From Accumulibacter sp. (GTDB lineage Bacteria; Pseudomonadota; Gammaproteobacteria; Burkholderiales; Rhodocyclaceae): a stretch of 43,691 nt of DNA. Under the pieces are notes generated by a model, which saw only the letters and a program-made list of their open reading frames with translations, was not told where the DNA came from and made no database searches. Position 1 is the first letter of the stretch. Every line of letters starts with the position of its first letter. Position numbers and translations under genes: made by a program. The DNA is taken from positions 1 through 43,691 of the forward strand of contig JAITGN010000104.1 of assembly GCA_031280565.1 (NCBI GenBank), written 5' to 3'. Below, piece by piece: positions 1 to 10,303 of the stretch.

Positions 1-830
1 GGGAGGGTGTTAAAAACCCGTTTACGCTGAACCATTAACGGCGCATATTCTCGTTCATACTGATTTTGCCAAAACACATCGACGACATCTATTCCCGTTC
101 GTGTTGATTTTGCCGGAACACATCGACGGCATCTGTTTCCGTTCGTGCTGAGCTTGTCGAAGTATGAACGGACGCTCAAGCCTTTCCAGTCCTTACCCTT
201 CGACAAGCTCAGGGCGAACGGACTGGAAAGGTGTTCTCCGACAGGCTTCCTTCGACAGGCTCAGGACAGGCAGGGCGAACGGATTGAAAAACACGCTTCC
301 GACAAGCTTTCTCCGTCAAATTCTGGACGGGGCAGGGCAAATGGGCTGAAAAGTGGCTCTCCGGAAATCCAAAAAGATAAAAATTGCTTAAGAACGTTGA
401 TTTTATCTTCGGTTCTGTTTCTTGATCATTGTGGTGAACGTGCCGACTCATCGACAACATCTATTTCCGTTCGTACTGAGCCTGTCGAAGTATGAACGGA
501 CGCTCCGGGCCATAAATGACTTTTCCAACCCTGATTCTTTCTTCAAATGGTTTTTCAATCCTTCTCCTTTGACAGCGCCTATCTCCGTTCGTGCTGAGCT
601 TGTCGAAGTAGGAACGGACGCTCCGCCTTTCCAGTCCTTACCATTCGACAAGCTCAGGGCGAACGGATTGGAAAGGTGCTCTTCGACAGGCTCAGGACGG
701 AGCAGGGCGAACGGACTGGAAAGGTGTTCTTCGACAAGCCCGGGGCGGAGCAGGGTGAATAGATCGGAAAGGTGGAGGCCGTCCTCTCCCGGCCACATGC
801 CGCTATTTGAATCGAAAACGCCCTAAAAAA
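1..830. repeat. Cluster of dispersed TTCGACAAGCTCAGG-type repeats
   Basis: This stretch has no convincing gene. It is built from degenerate copies, in both orientations, of a module with core TTCGACAAGCTCAGG, usually continued by GGCGAACGG and a GGATTGGAAA-like tail. Copies in the inverted sense (GCTGAGCTTGTCGAA) lie near 149, 476 and 594; direct copies lie near 198, 250, 647, 682 and 728. Facing copies could fold into long hairpins. Short open frames here differ between copies and are repeat by-products. Similar clusters occur at 8890-9540, 14640-14990 and 31430-31580 of this window, so this is a genome-wide intergenic family. Confidence 0.8.
376..396 (+). repeat. AT-rich short repeat, copy 1
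   Basis: This is a copy of the AAAATNGCTTGAAAACG-like intergenic repeat, here reading AAAATTGCTTAAGAACG. It is embedded in a longer segment (about 376-443) that resembles 9232-9300, so two repeat families are joined in a composite unit. GATAAAA (376-382) and TTTTATC (401-407) form a local inverted repeat around it. Confidence 0.5.
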
Positions 831-954
831 GGGATAGGCGCATGTACTATAACGATGGTTCGGAAACCTTGCCGGACAGCGCCTTTGCCAATGGTGAAAT
901 TTTTTCAACAGGAATTCTGGTCGAAAACGCTCCGATAACTCCGGCGAAAGAAGG

Positions 955-990
955 GCAAAAAAAAACGGCGGTTTGAAAAACCGCCGTTTA
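955..990 (-). terminator. Rho-independent terminator of mcm-meaB
   Basis: On the minus strand an 11-bp GC-rich stem (AAACGGCGGTT paired with AACCGCCGTTT, loop near 975-978) is followed directly by a run of nine T. It lies about 20 bases past the meaB stop codon, as expected for an intrinsic terminator ending the mcm-meaB transcript. Confidence 0.9.
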
Positions 991-1007
991 CATCGGTTGT
1001 GACTCGT

Positions 1008-2018
1008 TCAGCTTTTCGGGCGAACGTGATCAAGAAGCCTTTCGGACGCCAGGCTTGGCGTGATAACGCCCTGTGATACATCCTGCGACAGTTTTGGCAA
1101 TTCCGCCTCAACCAGCGCATTGTTGCGGAAAAGCTGTTTGAGTCCCGCCTCAATCATGCTCCACATCCAGGCGAGCGACTGATTTTGGCGTTTCTGTTGC
1201 AATTCGCCCGTTTGGGTCATGATCTGACGGTAGCGCTCAATGGCGTCCCAGAACTCATCCATTCCTCTTTTGTTCAAGGCGCTCAGGCCGATAACCGGCG
1301 GCGACCAATTGGGCGAAGTCGGGCGCAGCATGTGAAGAGCCTGTTTCCATTGCGCCATGGAAACAGCGGCATGCTCCGGGTTGATGTCGATCTTGTTGAT
1401 GGCAACGAGATCGGCGATTTCGACGATGCCTTTTTTGATGGCCTGCAAGTCATCGCCCGCATTGGGCAATTGCAGCAGGATAAAAATGTCGACCATTCCA
1501 GCGACGGTTGTTTCACTTTGACCCACGCCCACCGTCTCGACGAGAATAACATCGTAACCGGCGGCTTCGCACGCCAACATGGCCTCGCGCGTTTTTGCGG
1601 CGACGCCGCCCAGGGATCCCGCGGAAGGACTGGGGCGTATAAAGGCCTCTTCACGCTGGCAGAGCATCTCCATGCGTGTCTTGTCGCCAAGAATCGAACC
1701 TCCGGAGACCGAAGACGACGGATCGACAGCCAGAACCGCAAGTTTGTGACCGCGTTCGATCAGCCAGATGCCGAGAGCCTCGATAAATGTGGATTTTCCC
1801 GCGCCCGGTACACCGGAAATGCCAACGCGAATGGCATGTCCGGTGTGGGGCAGGATGGATGCAACGACTTTCTGGGCGCGTTGCTGGTGCGCAAGAAGCG
1901 TAGACTCGATCAACGTAATGGTTTTCGCGAGCGGACGACGTTTCCCGGCCAGCAGACCTTCAACCAGTTCCTGGTCTTCGGCGGAGAGCACTTCACCCGT
2001 TGGAAGCTTTGCATCCAT
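1008..2018 (-). CDS. meaB: Methylmalonyl-CoA mutase-associated GTPase MeaB (ArgK family)
   Basis: 336-aa G3E-family GTPase chaperone. MeaB-type proteins bind methylmalonyl-CoA mutase, gate loading of adenosylcobalamin and protect the enzyme from inactivation. The P-loop GVPGAGKST is at residues 69-77, followed by DPSS and DKTRM segments and the guanine-specificity motif NKID near residue 210. The length is usual for the family. The ATG has a good ribosome site (GAAAGGG about 5 bases upstream). It starts 15 bases after the mutase stop codon, so the two genes are almost certainly co-transcribed, and the terminator follows at 955-990. The GTPase type and the adjacency to mcm make the assignment firm. 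Confidence 0.95.
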   Translation of the reverse strand: MDAKLPTGEVLSAEDQELVEGLLAGKRRPLAKTITLIESTLLAHQQRAQKVVASILPHTGHAIRVGISGVPGAGKSTFIEALGIWLIERGHKLAVLAVDPSSSVSGGSILGDKTRMEMLCQREEAFIRPSPSAGSLGGVAAKTREAMLACEAAGYDVILVETVGVGQSETTVAGMVDIFILLQLPNAGDDLQAIKKGIVEIADLVAINKIDINPEHAAVSMAQWKQALHMLRPTSPNWSPPVIGLSALNKRGMDEFWDAIERYRQIMTQTGELQQKRQNQSLAWMWSMIEAGLKQLFRNNALVEAELPKLSQDVSQGVITPSLASERLLDHVRPKS

Positions 2019-2033
2019 TTCGTTCCCTTTCAG

Positions 2034-4217
<2,184 letters not shown>

Positions 4218-4558
4218 TACAGTACCTTTCACTGAGTAAAAAAACGGGAGGCATTCTTTTAGGGTGAACGCCGAATTCAGGGTCTCTTTTCAGTGGAAAC
4301 CCGCTCCGGTCTTGAACTGGGTGAGAATGCCTCTTGAACCTCTAATGCTACTTTATTCACAACTTCAAGGCAAGAAAAACAGCATTTTTTCGAACAAAAA
4401 AACGAAATATTTTTTGAGAGCGGCCTTGCCGGAGATTTTTCAGGCGCGAATGAGTGGAAAATTAAAAAGACAGAAGACTTCCGGAAACCCGCGAAATGCC
4501 GGGAGCGCAGGACGGAAAGAAAGAAAAAAAGAAGAATGGGAAACCGATACCGATGGAG
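4218..4558. other. Non-coding region between mcm and the tRNA genes
   Basis: 341 bases without a credible gene. It must hold the promoter of the leftward mcm-meaB operon, but no pair of boxes is convincing enough to mark. An A-rich stretch lies at 4370-4415. No cobalamin riboswitch elements were recognised. A 119-codon frame crossing into the tRNA shows no coding character. Confidence 0.5.
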
Positions 4559-4634
4559 TGGTAGGGCGTATAGGGATCGAACCTATGACAAACGGATTAA
4601 GAGTCCGCTGCTCTACCAACTGAGCTAACGCCCC
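4559..4634 (-). tRNA. tRNA-Lys (anticodon CTT)
   Basis: A 76-nt cloverleaf on the minus strand with encoded CCA (4559-4561). The acceptor stem pairs GGGGCGT with ACGCCCT (one G-T pair). The D arm contains AGCTCAGTTGGTAGAGC, the anticodon loop CTCTTAA gives CTT, and the T arm contains GGTTCGATCC. It lies 42 nt downstream of the other lysine tRNA and is probably cut from the same transcript. Confidence 0.95.
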
Positions 4635-4676
4635 ACATTGCGCCAATCATACTACAAGGTACAAGGCGGTTTTTAC

Positions 4677-4752
4677 TGGTAGGTCGGGGGAGGTTCGAAC
4701 TCCCGACCAACGGATTAAAAGTCCGCTGCTCTACCGGCTGAGCTACCGACCC
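4677..4752 (-). tRNA. tRNA-Lys (anticodon TTT)
   Basis: A 76-nt cloverleaf on the minus strand with encoded CCA (4677-4679). The acceptor stem pairs GGGTCGG with CCGACCT, the D arm contains AGCTCAGCCGGTAGAGC, the anticodon loop CTTTTAA gives TTT, and the T arm contains AGTTCGAACC. Together with the CTT isoacceptor at 4559-4634 it can decode both lysine codons. It is the promoter-proximal gene of the pair. Confidence 0.96.
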
Positions 4753-4764
4753 GAAAAGTCCCGA

Positions 4765-4793
4765 ATTATAGAAAGCATGTACAGTCCTGTCAA
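4765..4793 (-). promoter_or_regulatory. Consensus sigma70 promoter of the tRNA-Lys pair
   Basis: Read on the minus strand, TTGACA (4788-4793) and TATAAT (4765-4770) are separated by exactly 17 bases. The -10 box ends 12 bases before the mature 5' end of tRNA-Lys(TTT), leaving a very short leader. A perfect-consensus promoter fits a highly expressed stable RNA. Confidence 0.9.
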
Positions 4794-4829
4794 TTTTTCC
4801 TCTTTCTTTCGTCTTTCGCGCCCGCGTCT

Positions 4830-4857
4830 TTCACAAACCGGACAATCCATTTATAAT
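4830..4857 (+). promoter_or_regulatory. Sigma70-like promoter of ahcY
   Basis: TTCACA (4830-4835) and TATAAT (4852-4857) are separated by 16 bases. Transcription would begin around 4864, just before the first paired element of the SAH riboswitch. The placement supports both calls. Confidence 0.7.
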
Positions 4858-4865
4858 CCGCCTCC

Positions 4866-4934
4866 TATCCGAGGAGCGTTGCAAGGCCGTCATTTAGAGA
4901 CGGTTTCAGGCTCGGCGTATAACGGCGCTCACTT
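4866..4934 (+). promoter_or_regulatory. S-adenosylhomocysteine (SAH) riboswitch
   Basis: The sequence fits the SAH riboswitch described upstream of ahcY in beta- and gammaproteobacteria. CCGAG (4869-4873) pairs with CTCGG (4911-4915) as the base stem. A variable hairpin with GCCGTC/GACGGT arms lies between them. GAGCG (4874-4878) can pair with CGCTC (4926-4930) as the pseudoknot. The characteristic strings GAGGAGCGTTGCAA, CAGGCTCGG and AACGGCGCTCA are present in order. The SAH-bound form is known to switch expression on, so this should raise AhcY when its substrate accumulates. Confidence 0.93.
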
Positions 4935-5023
4935 TTCAACCCGTGGCGGTTACGGGGAGGAGTGAGAAATGCCGGTCTTCTTTTTCCCCTCTCGTTCCAG
5001 TCACCGTTTTTAGGAGAAATGCA

Positions 5024-6436
5024 GTGACTGCTTGTTCAGACTTTGTCATCGCCAACCCGGAACTCGCCGGTTGGGGACGTAAAGAAATACGCGTTGCCGA
5101 AACCGAAATGCCGGGGCTTATGGCCATTCGGGAGGAATTCGCGCCAGCTCAACCGCTCAAGGGCGCGCGCATTTCCGGTTCGCTCCACATGACGATTCAG
5201 ACCGCGGTATTGATCGAAACGCTGGCCGCGCTGGGGGCCGAGGTTCGCTGGGCGTCGTGCAATATTTTCTCGACCCAGGATCACGCCGCGGCGGCCATCG
5301 CGGCGCGCGGCGTTCCGGTTTTCGCCGTCAAGGGCGAATCGCTGGCCGATTACTGGGACTATACCCATCGCATTTTCGACTGGCCGGCGGTGAACGGAGA
5401 AAAAGTCTATAGCAACATGATTCTGGACGATGGCGGCGACGCGACGCTTCTTCTGCATCTCGGTTCACGCGCGGAAAAAGATGTTTCCGTGCTGGACAAG
5501 CCCGCTTCCGAAGAAGAGACCCTCCTTTTTTCGGCGATCCGCGAGCGGCTGTCGAAAGACCCTGCCTGGTATTCGACGCGCCTTGAAAAAATCCGCGGAA
5601 TAACCGAAGAGACGACGACCGGCGTACATCGCTTGTACCAGATGCACCAGCGCGGCGAACTTAAAGTGCCCGCGATCAATGTCAACGATTCCGTGACGAA
5701 ATCCAAATTTGACAATCTTTATGGCTGCCGCGAGTCGCTGGTTGATGGCATCAAACGCGCGACCGATGTGATGGTGGCGGGAAAGATCGCCGTCGTCTGC
5801 GGCTACGGCGATGTGGGAAAAGGCTGTTCGCAAGCGCTTCGCGCGCTGTCGGCGCAGGTCTGGGTCACCGAAATCGACCCGATCTGCGCGCTTCAGGCGG
5901 CGATGGAAGGCTACCGGGTCGTCACGATGGAACATGCCGCCAGCGAAGCCGATATTTTCGTCACGACGACAGGCAATTTTCACGTCATTACCCATGAACA
6001 CATGCGGAAAATGAAGGATCAAGCGATCGTCTGCAATATCGGGCACTTTGACAGCGAAATCGATGTCGCCTCGCTCGAAAAATATTCATGGGAAGAAATC
6101 AAGCCCCAGGTCGACCATGTCATTTTTCCGGACGGCAAGCGGATCATCCTGCTGGCGAAAGGGCGTCTCGTGAATCTTGGCTGCGCGACCGGACATCCGA
6201 GCTACGTTATGTCGTCGAGTTTCGCCAATCAGACGCTTGCCCAGATCGAGCTGTTCACACGTCCGGGCGACTATCCGGTCGGCGTCTATACCCTGCCGAA
6301 ACGTCTGGATGAAAAAGTCGCGCGCCTGCAACTCAAAAAGCTCAACGCGGAACTGACCGTGTTGACTGATGAACAGGCGCGTTATATCGGCGTGTCCGTT
6401 GAAGGGCCGTACAAGGCTGATCATTACCGTTATTGA
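5024..6436 (+). CDS. ahcY: Adenosylhomocysteinase (SAH hydrolase)
   Basis: 470-aa NAD-dependent enzyme that splits S-adenosylhomocysteine into adenosine and homocysteine, relieving product inhibition of methyltransferases. The Rossmann nucleotide-binding motif GYGDVGKGC is near residue 260, and the chain ends in the family-typical [10 protein letters not shown] chose the GTG at 5024 because TAGGAG lies 7 bases upstream and the protein then starts like other betaproteobacterial AhcY proteins. An open frame continues back to 4943 but would run into the leader. It is controlled by the SAH riboswitch at 4866-4934 and is followed by metF, which supplies the methyl group for regenerating methionine. 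Confidence 0.96.
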   Translation: MTACSDFVIANPELAGWGRKEIRVAETEMPGLMAIREEFAPAQPLKGARISGSLHMTIQTAVLIETLAALGAEVRWASCNIFSTQDHAAAAIAARGVPVFAVKGESLADYWDYTHRIFDWPAVNGEKVYSNMILDDGGDATLLLHLGSRAEKDVSVLDKPASEEETLLFSAIRERLSKDPAWYSTRLEKIRGITEETTTGVHRLYQMHQRGELKVPAINVNDSVTKSKFDNLYGCRESLVDGIKRATDVMVAGKIAVVCGYGDVGKGCSQALRALSAQVWVTEIDPICALQAAMEGYRVVTMEHAASEADIFVTTTGNFHVITHEHMRKMKDQAIVCNIGHFDSEIDVASLEKYSWEEIKPQVDHVIFPDGKRIILLAKGRLVNLGCATGHPSYVMSSSFANQTLAQIELFTRPGDYPVGVYTLPKRLDEKVARLQLKKLNAELTVLTDEQARYIGVSVEGPYKADHYRY

Positions 6437-6475
6437 ATCCGGCGATTGCCTCCGGCAAGGCCGGCGGGCATCAGG

Positions 6476-6506
6476 GCGCGGAGGAAGCGGCGTTTCTTCC
6501 GCGCGC
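6476..6506 (+). other. Inverted repeat between ahcY and metF
   Basis: GCGCGGAGGAAG (6476-6487) faces CTTCCGCGCGC (6496-6506) with a short loop and one bulge, so the ahcY-metF spacer can form a strong hairpin. No T run follows, so it is not a standard terminator. It might be an mRNA processing or stability element; the role is unknown. Confidence 0.4.
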
Positions 6507-6547
6507 GATTTATCCCCTTGGGGGGACTTTCCAACCAGAGTGAGCCT

Positions 6548-7384
6548 ATGATGAAAACCGAACTTTCCGTCGAATTTTTTCCGCCGCAAACCCCCGAAGG
6601 CGTCGAAAAACTGCGCCTTGTCCGCAAGCAGCTGACCACGCTGAATTCTGATTTTTATTCGATTACTTTTGGCGCGGGCGGGACGACGCGCGACCGGACG
6701 TTTGCCATCGCAAAAGAAATCAGGGACGAAGGCATTCCTGTCGCGCCGCATCTTTCGTGCGTCGGATCGAACCGGCAGAAAATCCGCGAAATTCTTCAGG
6801 ATTACCGCTCGGCGGGAATCCGTCACATCGTCGCGCTGCGCGGCGATTTGCCCTCCGGCATGGCGGAAGCCGGTGAATTCCGTCATGCCAGCGAACTGAT
6901 CGAATTCATCCGCGAGGAATGTGGAGACCATTTCCATATCAAGGTCGCGGCTTACCCCGAATGGCATCCCCAGGCGCGCCATCCCCGCGACGATCTCGCC
7001 GGTTTCGTCAAAAAGGTAAAGGCCGGGGCGGATTCGGCGATTACTCAATATTTCTATAACGCCGACGCTTATTTCCGTTTTGTCGACGACGTTCGCGCGT
7101 CCGGACTCGATATTCCGGTCATTCCCGGCGTCATGCCGATCAACAGTTTTTCGAAGCTCGCGCGTTTTTCCGACAACTGCGGCGCGGAAATTCCACGCTG
7201 GATGCGCCGGAAATTCGAGGAACTCAGCGACGATGCCAGCGCAATACGGGAACTTGGACTCGATATTGTCACGGATCTTTGCGGGCGTTTGCTGGCGGGA
7301 GGCGCTCCGGGACTTCACTTTTTTTCGATGAACCAGTCGCCGCTGATCCTGGAGATTTGTTCCCGCCTGAAGATTTCCGGTTGA
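6548..7384 (+). CDS. metF: Methylenetetrahydrofolate reductase MetF
   Basis: 278-aa flavoprotein reducing 5,10-methylene-THF to 5-methyl-THF, the methyl donor for methionine synthase. Family features include the N-terminal SVEFFPP, FGAGGTTRDRT near residue 43, the HLSCVG motif, ALRGD, AAYPEWHP, and TQYFYNADAYFRFVDD near residue 165. Of two adjacent ATG codons the first (6548) was taken; GAGTGAG just upstream is a modest ribosome site. It lies 111 bases after ahcY in the same direction, an arrangement common in betaproteobacteria. Its last 116 bases overlap the 3' end of the oppositely oriented EamA gene. Confidence 0.95.
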   Translation: MMKTELSVEFFPPQTPEGVEKLRLVRKQLTTLNSDFYSITFGAGGTTRDRTFAIAKEIRDEGIPVAPHLSCVGSNRQKIREILQDYRSAGIRHIVALRGDLPSGMAEAGEFRHASELIEFIREECGDHFHIKVAAYPEWHPQARHPRDDLAGFVKKVKAGADSAITQYFYNADAYFRFVDDVRASGLDIPVIPGVMPINSFSKLARFSDNCGAEIPRWMRRKFEELSDDASAIRELGLDIVTDLCGRLLAGGAPGLHFFSMNQSPLILEICSRLKISG

Positions 7385-8279
7385 CATTGCCGACCAGCAG
7401 CACGCCGGAAAGCACGAGCAGCGTTCCCGCGATCTGGGCGAGCGAGATGTTCTCGCCGAGAAAGCGCCATCCGAAAAAGATCGTCAACACCGGGCCAAGC
7501 GCTCCGATCAGCGCCGTGCGCCCGGCGCCGATCCGCCGCGTGGAAGCCGAGAGCATAAAGACCGGCATGACCGTCGAAAAGACAGCCATTCCAATTCCAT
7601 AAAAATAAACGGATGCGGGTAAAACGAGAGCAGAAAGCGGCTGGACGGCGAAAAAGTGGAGTTCGGTGGCCGCGACGGAAACCAGCATGGCCAGTGACGA
7701 AAAACGGGCGACGCCGAATCGTTTGATGGCCGTTTCGCTGCATGCCTGGTAAATCGCGTAGACCGTCGACGCCGCGAAGACGAAGCCCGCGCCGAGCAAG
7801 ACCTGGCGGATGTCATCCGCTATCCGCAGATCGTGCGCAAAAGCCAGGGCGATGCCGGAATACGAAAGAATCATTGATTTTATTTCGATCCGGTCAAATG
7901 TTTTTCCCATGAACGCGACGCCGATCAGAATCGTCAGCATGGGATAGGTAAACAAAATCAGGCGTTCCAGGCCCGCCGAAATATAGCGCAGCCCCATGAA
8001 ATCCAGGATGCTCGACCCGTAATACCCCAACAGGCCGAGGGCGATCAGGAAAGCCCAGTCGCGGCCGGAAAGCTTTGGGCCGCTTCGCAAGGACGAGAGT
8101 CCCACCCAAAGAAATGCCGGAAACGAAAAAACCATCCGCAGCGACAAAAGGGTAATCGCGTCGACGGAAGTTTCCATATAGGCCAGCTTGACGAAAATCG
8201 CCTTGAGCGAAAAGCCAAGGGCGGACAAGATCGCGAAAACGACCCCCAGACGCTCAGACGACCAGCGGTTCCAGAACAT
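7269..8279 (-). CDS. EamA/DMT-superfamily inner-membrane transporter
   Basis: 336-aa polytopic protein with about ten hydrophobic segments in two EamA halves. It starts with GVVFAILSALGFSLKAIFVKLAY, and the second half has IAVFSTVMPVFML, followed by ALIGALGPVLTIFFGWRFLGENI. These are typical drug/metabolite transporter signatures; the substrate cannot be told. The last 40 or so residues (from about NVNRKSSGG) are a polar tail that lies opposite metF coding sequence. The true core may thus have ended earlier and been extended by read-through into metF. No strong ribosome site precedes the ATG at 8279. Confidence 0.85.
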   Translation of the reverse strand: MFWNRWSSERLGVVFAILSALGFSLKAIFVKLAYMETSVDAITLLSLRMVFSFPAFLWVGLSSLRSGPKLSGRDWAFLIALGLLGYYGSSILDFMGLRYISAGLERLILFTYPMLTILIGVAFMGKTFDRIEIKSMILSYSGIALAFAHDLRIADDIRQVLLGAGFVFAASTVYAIYQACSETAIKRFGVARFSSLAMLVSVAATELHFFAVQPLSALVLPASVYFYGIGMAVFSTVMPVFMLSASTRRIGAGRTALIGALGPVLTIFFGWRFLGENISLAQIAGTLLVLSGVLLVGNVNRKSSGGNKSPGSAATGSSKKSEVPERLPPANARKDP

Positions 8280-8890
8280 GGAGTTACGATTAAAAATTTA
8301 TGGAGAGTGAACGATGCTTCAATCCACGCCCGTAACCGGGCAGCCGTTTGGAAGAGCCTACGCTTCTCCCGGACGAGATTATTCCCCTGAAAGATGAGGT
8401 TTTCAACCGGAGCTGGTTTTTGACAAATCCTTGTCTGGCGAATCACAAGGATTTCTCGACGATTCTCGATACGCCGGAGCCGGAGGCGTCTCGCCCGTTA
8501 GCGAGGAGGGGAAAACACGCCCTTGAAACGCGGATGTTCCAGTTCACCTTCCCGGTTGGGCGATGGGGGCAAGCGCGGGGAGTGCCTCCTGCGCGATTAT
8601 CACCTTGAAGGAGTTCTGGCCGGAGGGAATTTTTAAAGAAGGATAAAACTATTTATGACACAGCCTGAATGCATTGAAAACAGAGATAGATAGAACATAA
8701 TTTGTTAAAAAACAGGAAGATTATGAAAAATAAACTACGTTTTCAAGCAATTTTATAAAGATAAGGCTGAAACAAGGTTGATAAATGTAAGGATAAATAT
8801 ACGGTGTTAAGGTATCTTTATAATAACTCGATGAAATAAGCCTGAAGAACGTATTATGTTCGGAAGGCGGCTAATCAGGCTGAAAGTGTT
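8280..8890. other. Intergenic region, GC-rich then AT-rich, no gene
   Basis: No convincing gene. The first half (to about 8640) is of ordinary composition, with an 86-codon frame (8348-8608) that resembles no family I know. The second half (8640-8850) is strongly AT-rich and contains one inverted copy of the AAAATNGCTTGAAAACG repeat at 8738-8756. The promoter of the EamA gene should lie near 8280-8350 but is not obvious. Confidence 0.5.
8738..8756 (-). repeat. AT-rich short repeat, copy 2
   Basis: On the minus strand this reads ATAAAATTGCTTGAAAACG, matching 37914-37932 at 18 of 19 positions. It lies in an AT-rich gene-free patch, as the other clear copies do. Confidence 0.65.
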
Positions 8891-9540
8891 CTTGAGTGTG
8901 TCGAGAAAAAGTCTGTCCGCGTTGAGCCTGTCAAATCATCAACAGCGTCTATCTCCGTTTGTGCTGAGCTTGTCGAAGCATGAACGGACGCTCCGATTTT
9001 CCAATCCGTACCTTCGACAAGTTTTCTTCGATACGTTCAGGACGTGGCGGAATGAATGCATGGAAAATATGAACGGATCGTAGATTCACAGGGTTTTTCA
9101 ATCCTTACCCTTCGACAAGCTCAGGGCGAACGGATTGAAAAACGAGCTTCTGGCACGCTTCCTTCGACAGGCTCAGGACGGAGCAGGGCAAACGGATTGG
9201 AAAGACATTCTCCGGACGAGTGTCTTTCGGATTTAAGAATGGCTTAAAAACGTGATTTTATATTCTGTTCTGTTTTTTTGCCATTCGTGGTGAGTGTGTT
9301 AAAAAACCATCCGCGTTGGGTCTGTCAAACCATCAACAGCGTCTGTCTCCGTTCGTGCTGAGCCTGTCGAAGCATGAACGGACGCTTCGCCTTCACAGGG
9401 TTTTTCAGTCCTTACCCTTCGACAGGCTCAGGACGGGGCAGGGCGAACGGATTGGAAAACGCAACTTCGACAACGTCTATCTCCGTTCGTGCTGAGCCTG
9501 TCGAAACATGAACGGACGCTCCGAGTCGTAAATAAGCTTT
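8890..9540. repeat. Second cluster of TTCGACAAGCTCAGG-type repeats
   Basis: It has the same modules as 1-830. GCTGAGCTTGTCGAA or GCTGAGCCTGTCGAA occurs near 8964, 9358 and 9493; TTCGACAAGCTCAGG or TTCGACAGGCTCAGG near 9112, 9163 and 9418. The segments 8893-8990 and 9292-9382 resemble each other along their length, so a unit of about 400 bp appears to have been duplicated in tandem. Short frames in the cluster are repeat by-products. Confidence 0.8.
9232..9252 (+). repeat. AT-rich short repeat, copy 3 (inside the cluster)
   Basis: It reads GAATGGCTTAAAAACG, with similarity to 376-443 continuing downstream (GATTTTAT..TTCTGTTCTGTTT). This is the second place where the AT-rich repeat is fused to the TTCGACAAGCTCAGG repeat. 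Confidence 0.5.
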
Positions 9541-9564
9541 CCAGTAAGGCAATGCGTGAAAATT

Positions 9565-10116
9565 TTATTCTTGTGCGGGGGAGGCAAGGGGCGTTTGCCG
9601 CGCTTCTTCCTGTTCTTCCATTTCGCGGAGAAGCTGAAAAATCGCGCGAAAATTTTTCGGCGGACGGCTCTGTTCGCGCTCCTTGATCGCCGCGCGCCGG
9701 AGCGAGCGGAGCCGTTGAATAAACGTCGCGGGGTGATGCGCCGCGATTTCGCCGATGGCTTTTTCGTCTTCCATCAAGCGATTCCGCGCCTGTTCCAGGC
9801 GGCGCAGCTTCGCCGTTTCCGCCGCGGAATCGCCGCGCGCTTTTTCGAGCGCGGCGCGCACCGGTTCGACGTCGATATTCCGCATCAGGCGGCCAATGTA
9901 TTGCATTTGGCGGCGTCTCGCCTCGTCGCGACGGGTCATGCGCCGCGCTTCGCGCACGGCCTGGAGCAATTCTTCGGGAAGGACGCCGGGCGGCTCTGCC
10001 AGGTCAACGAGCGCTTCGCCAAGCGATTGAAGCTCTTCCATCGCGCGTTTGCGCTTCGTTTTCGAAAGCGGCGCGGATACCATGGATTTGTCTCCGCGAT
10101 TTTCATTATCATCCAT
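9565..10116 (-). CDS. darP: Ribosome maturation factor DarP (YjgA/DUF615)
   Basis: 183-aa highly charged helical protein of the YjgA family. In E. coli the protein (DarP) acts in late 50S subunit assembly and associates with free 50S particles. Family features are SKTKRKRAMEELQSLGEALVDL near residue 18, EARRRQMQYIGRLMRNID near residue 64, and the C-terminal PPKNFRAIFQLLRE. The start at 10116 keeps the acidic N-terminal tail typical of the family. An in-frame ATG at 10083 has a better ribosome site (GGAG, 8 bases upstream) and is a real alternative giving 172 aa. It is divergent from pmbA, a conserved arrangement in proteobacteria. Confidence 0.93.
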   Translation of the reverse strand: MDDNENRGDKSMVSAPLSKTKRKRAMEELQSLGEALVDLAEPPGVLPEELLQAVREARRMTRRDEARRRQMQYIGRLMRNIDVEPVRAALEKARGDSAAETAKLRRLEQARNRLMEDEKAIGEIAAHHPATFIQRLRSLRRAAIKEREQSRPPKNFRAIFQLLREMEEQEEARQTPLASPAQE

Positions 10117-10303
10117 ACATATCCGGAACGGGGCGGGGAATTGTTAAACCATCATGATAGCGGTTTTCATCGCCATTCGCTTCCGGTTGGAATCCATTCC
10201 CTTCAGGAGGATAATGATCGCCGGACGGGAGCGGATGCTCCACTGTCTGACCTTGCCGGACATAAGCCGGAATTTCCTTGCATTGAATATCGAATGGGAC
10301 GCC

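Noticed and set aside
120..775. CRISPR array
   Set aside because: Repeats are in both orientations, degenerate and irregularly spaced, with no cas genes.
145..826. Short open frames in the first repeat cluster
   Set aside because: They encode repeat sequence in several frames and have no ribosome sites or conserved starts.
4218..4560. Cobalamin riboswitch ahead of the B12-dependent mutase
   Set aside because: No B12-box or matching stem pattern could be found in the leader.
6510..6540. CCCCTTGGGG hairpin as terminator between ahcY and metF
   Set aside because: The stem is only four base pairs and is not followed by a T run.
6086..7387. 433-codon open frame on the - strand
   Set aside because: Antisense to ahcY and metF; no domain and very high charged-residue content.
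8348..8608. 86-codon + strand frame
   Set aside because: No family resemblance, no good ribosome site, and next to repeat DNA.
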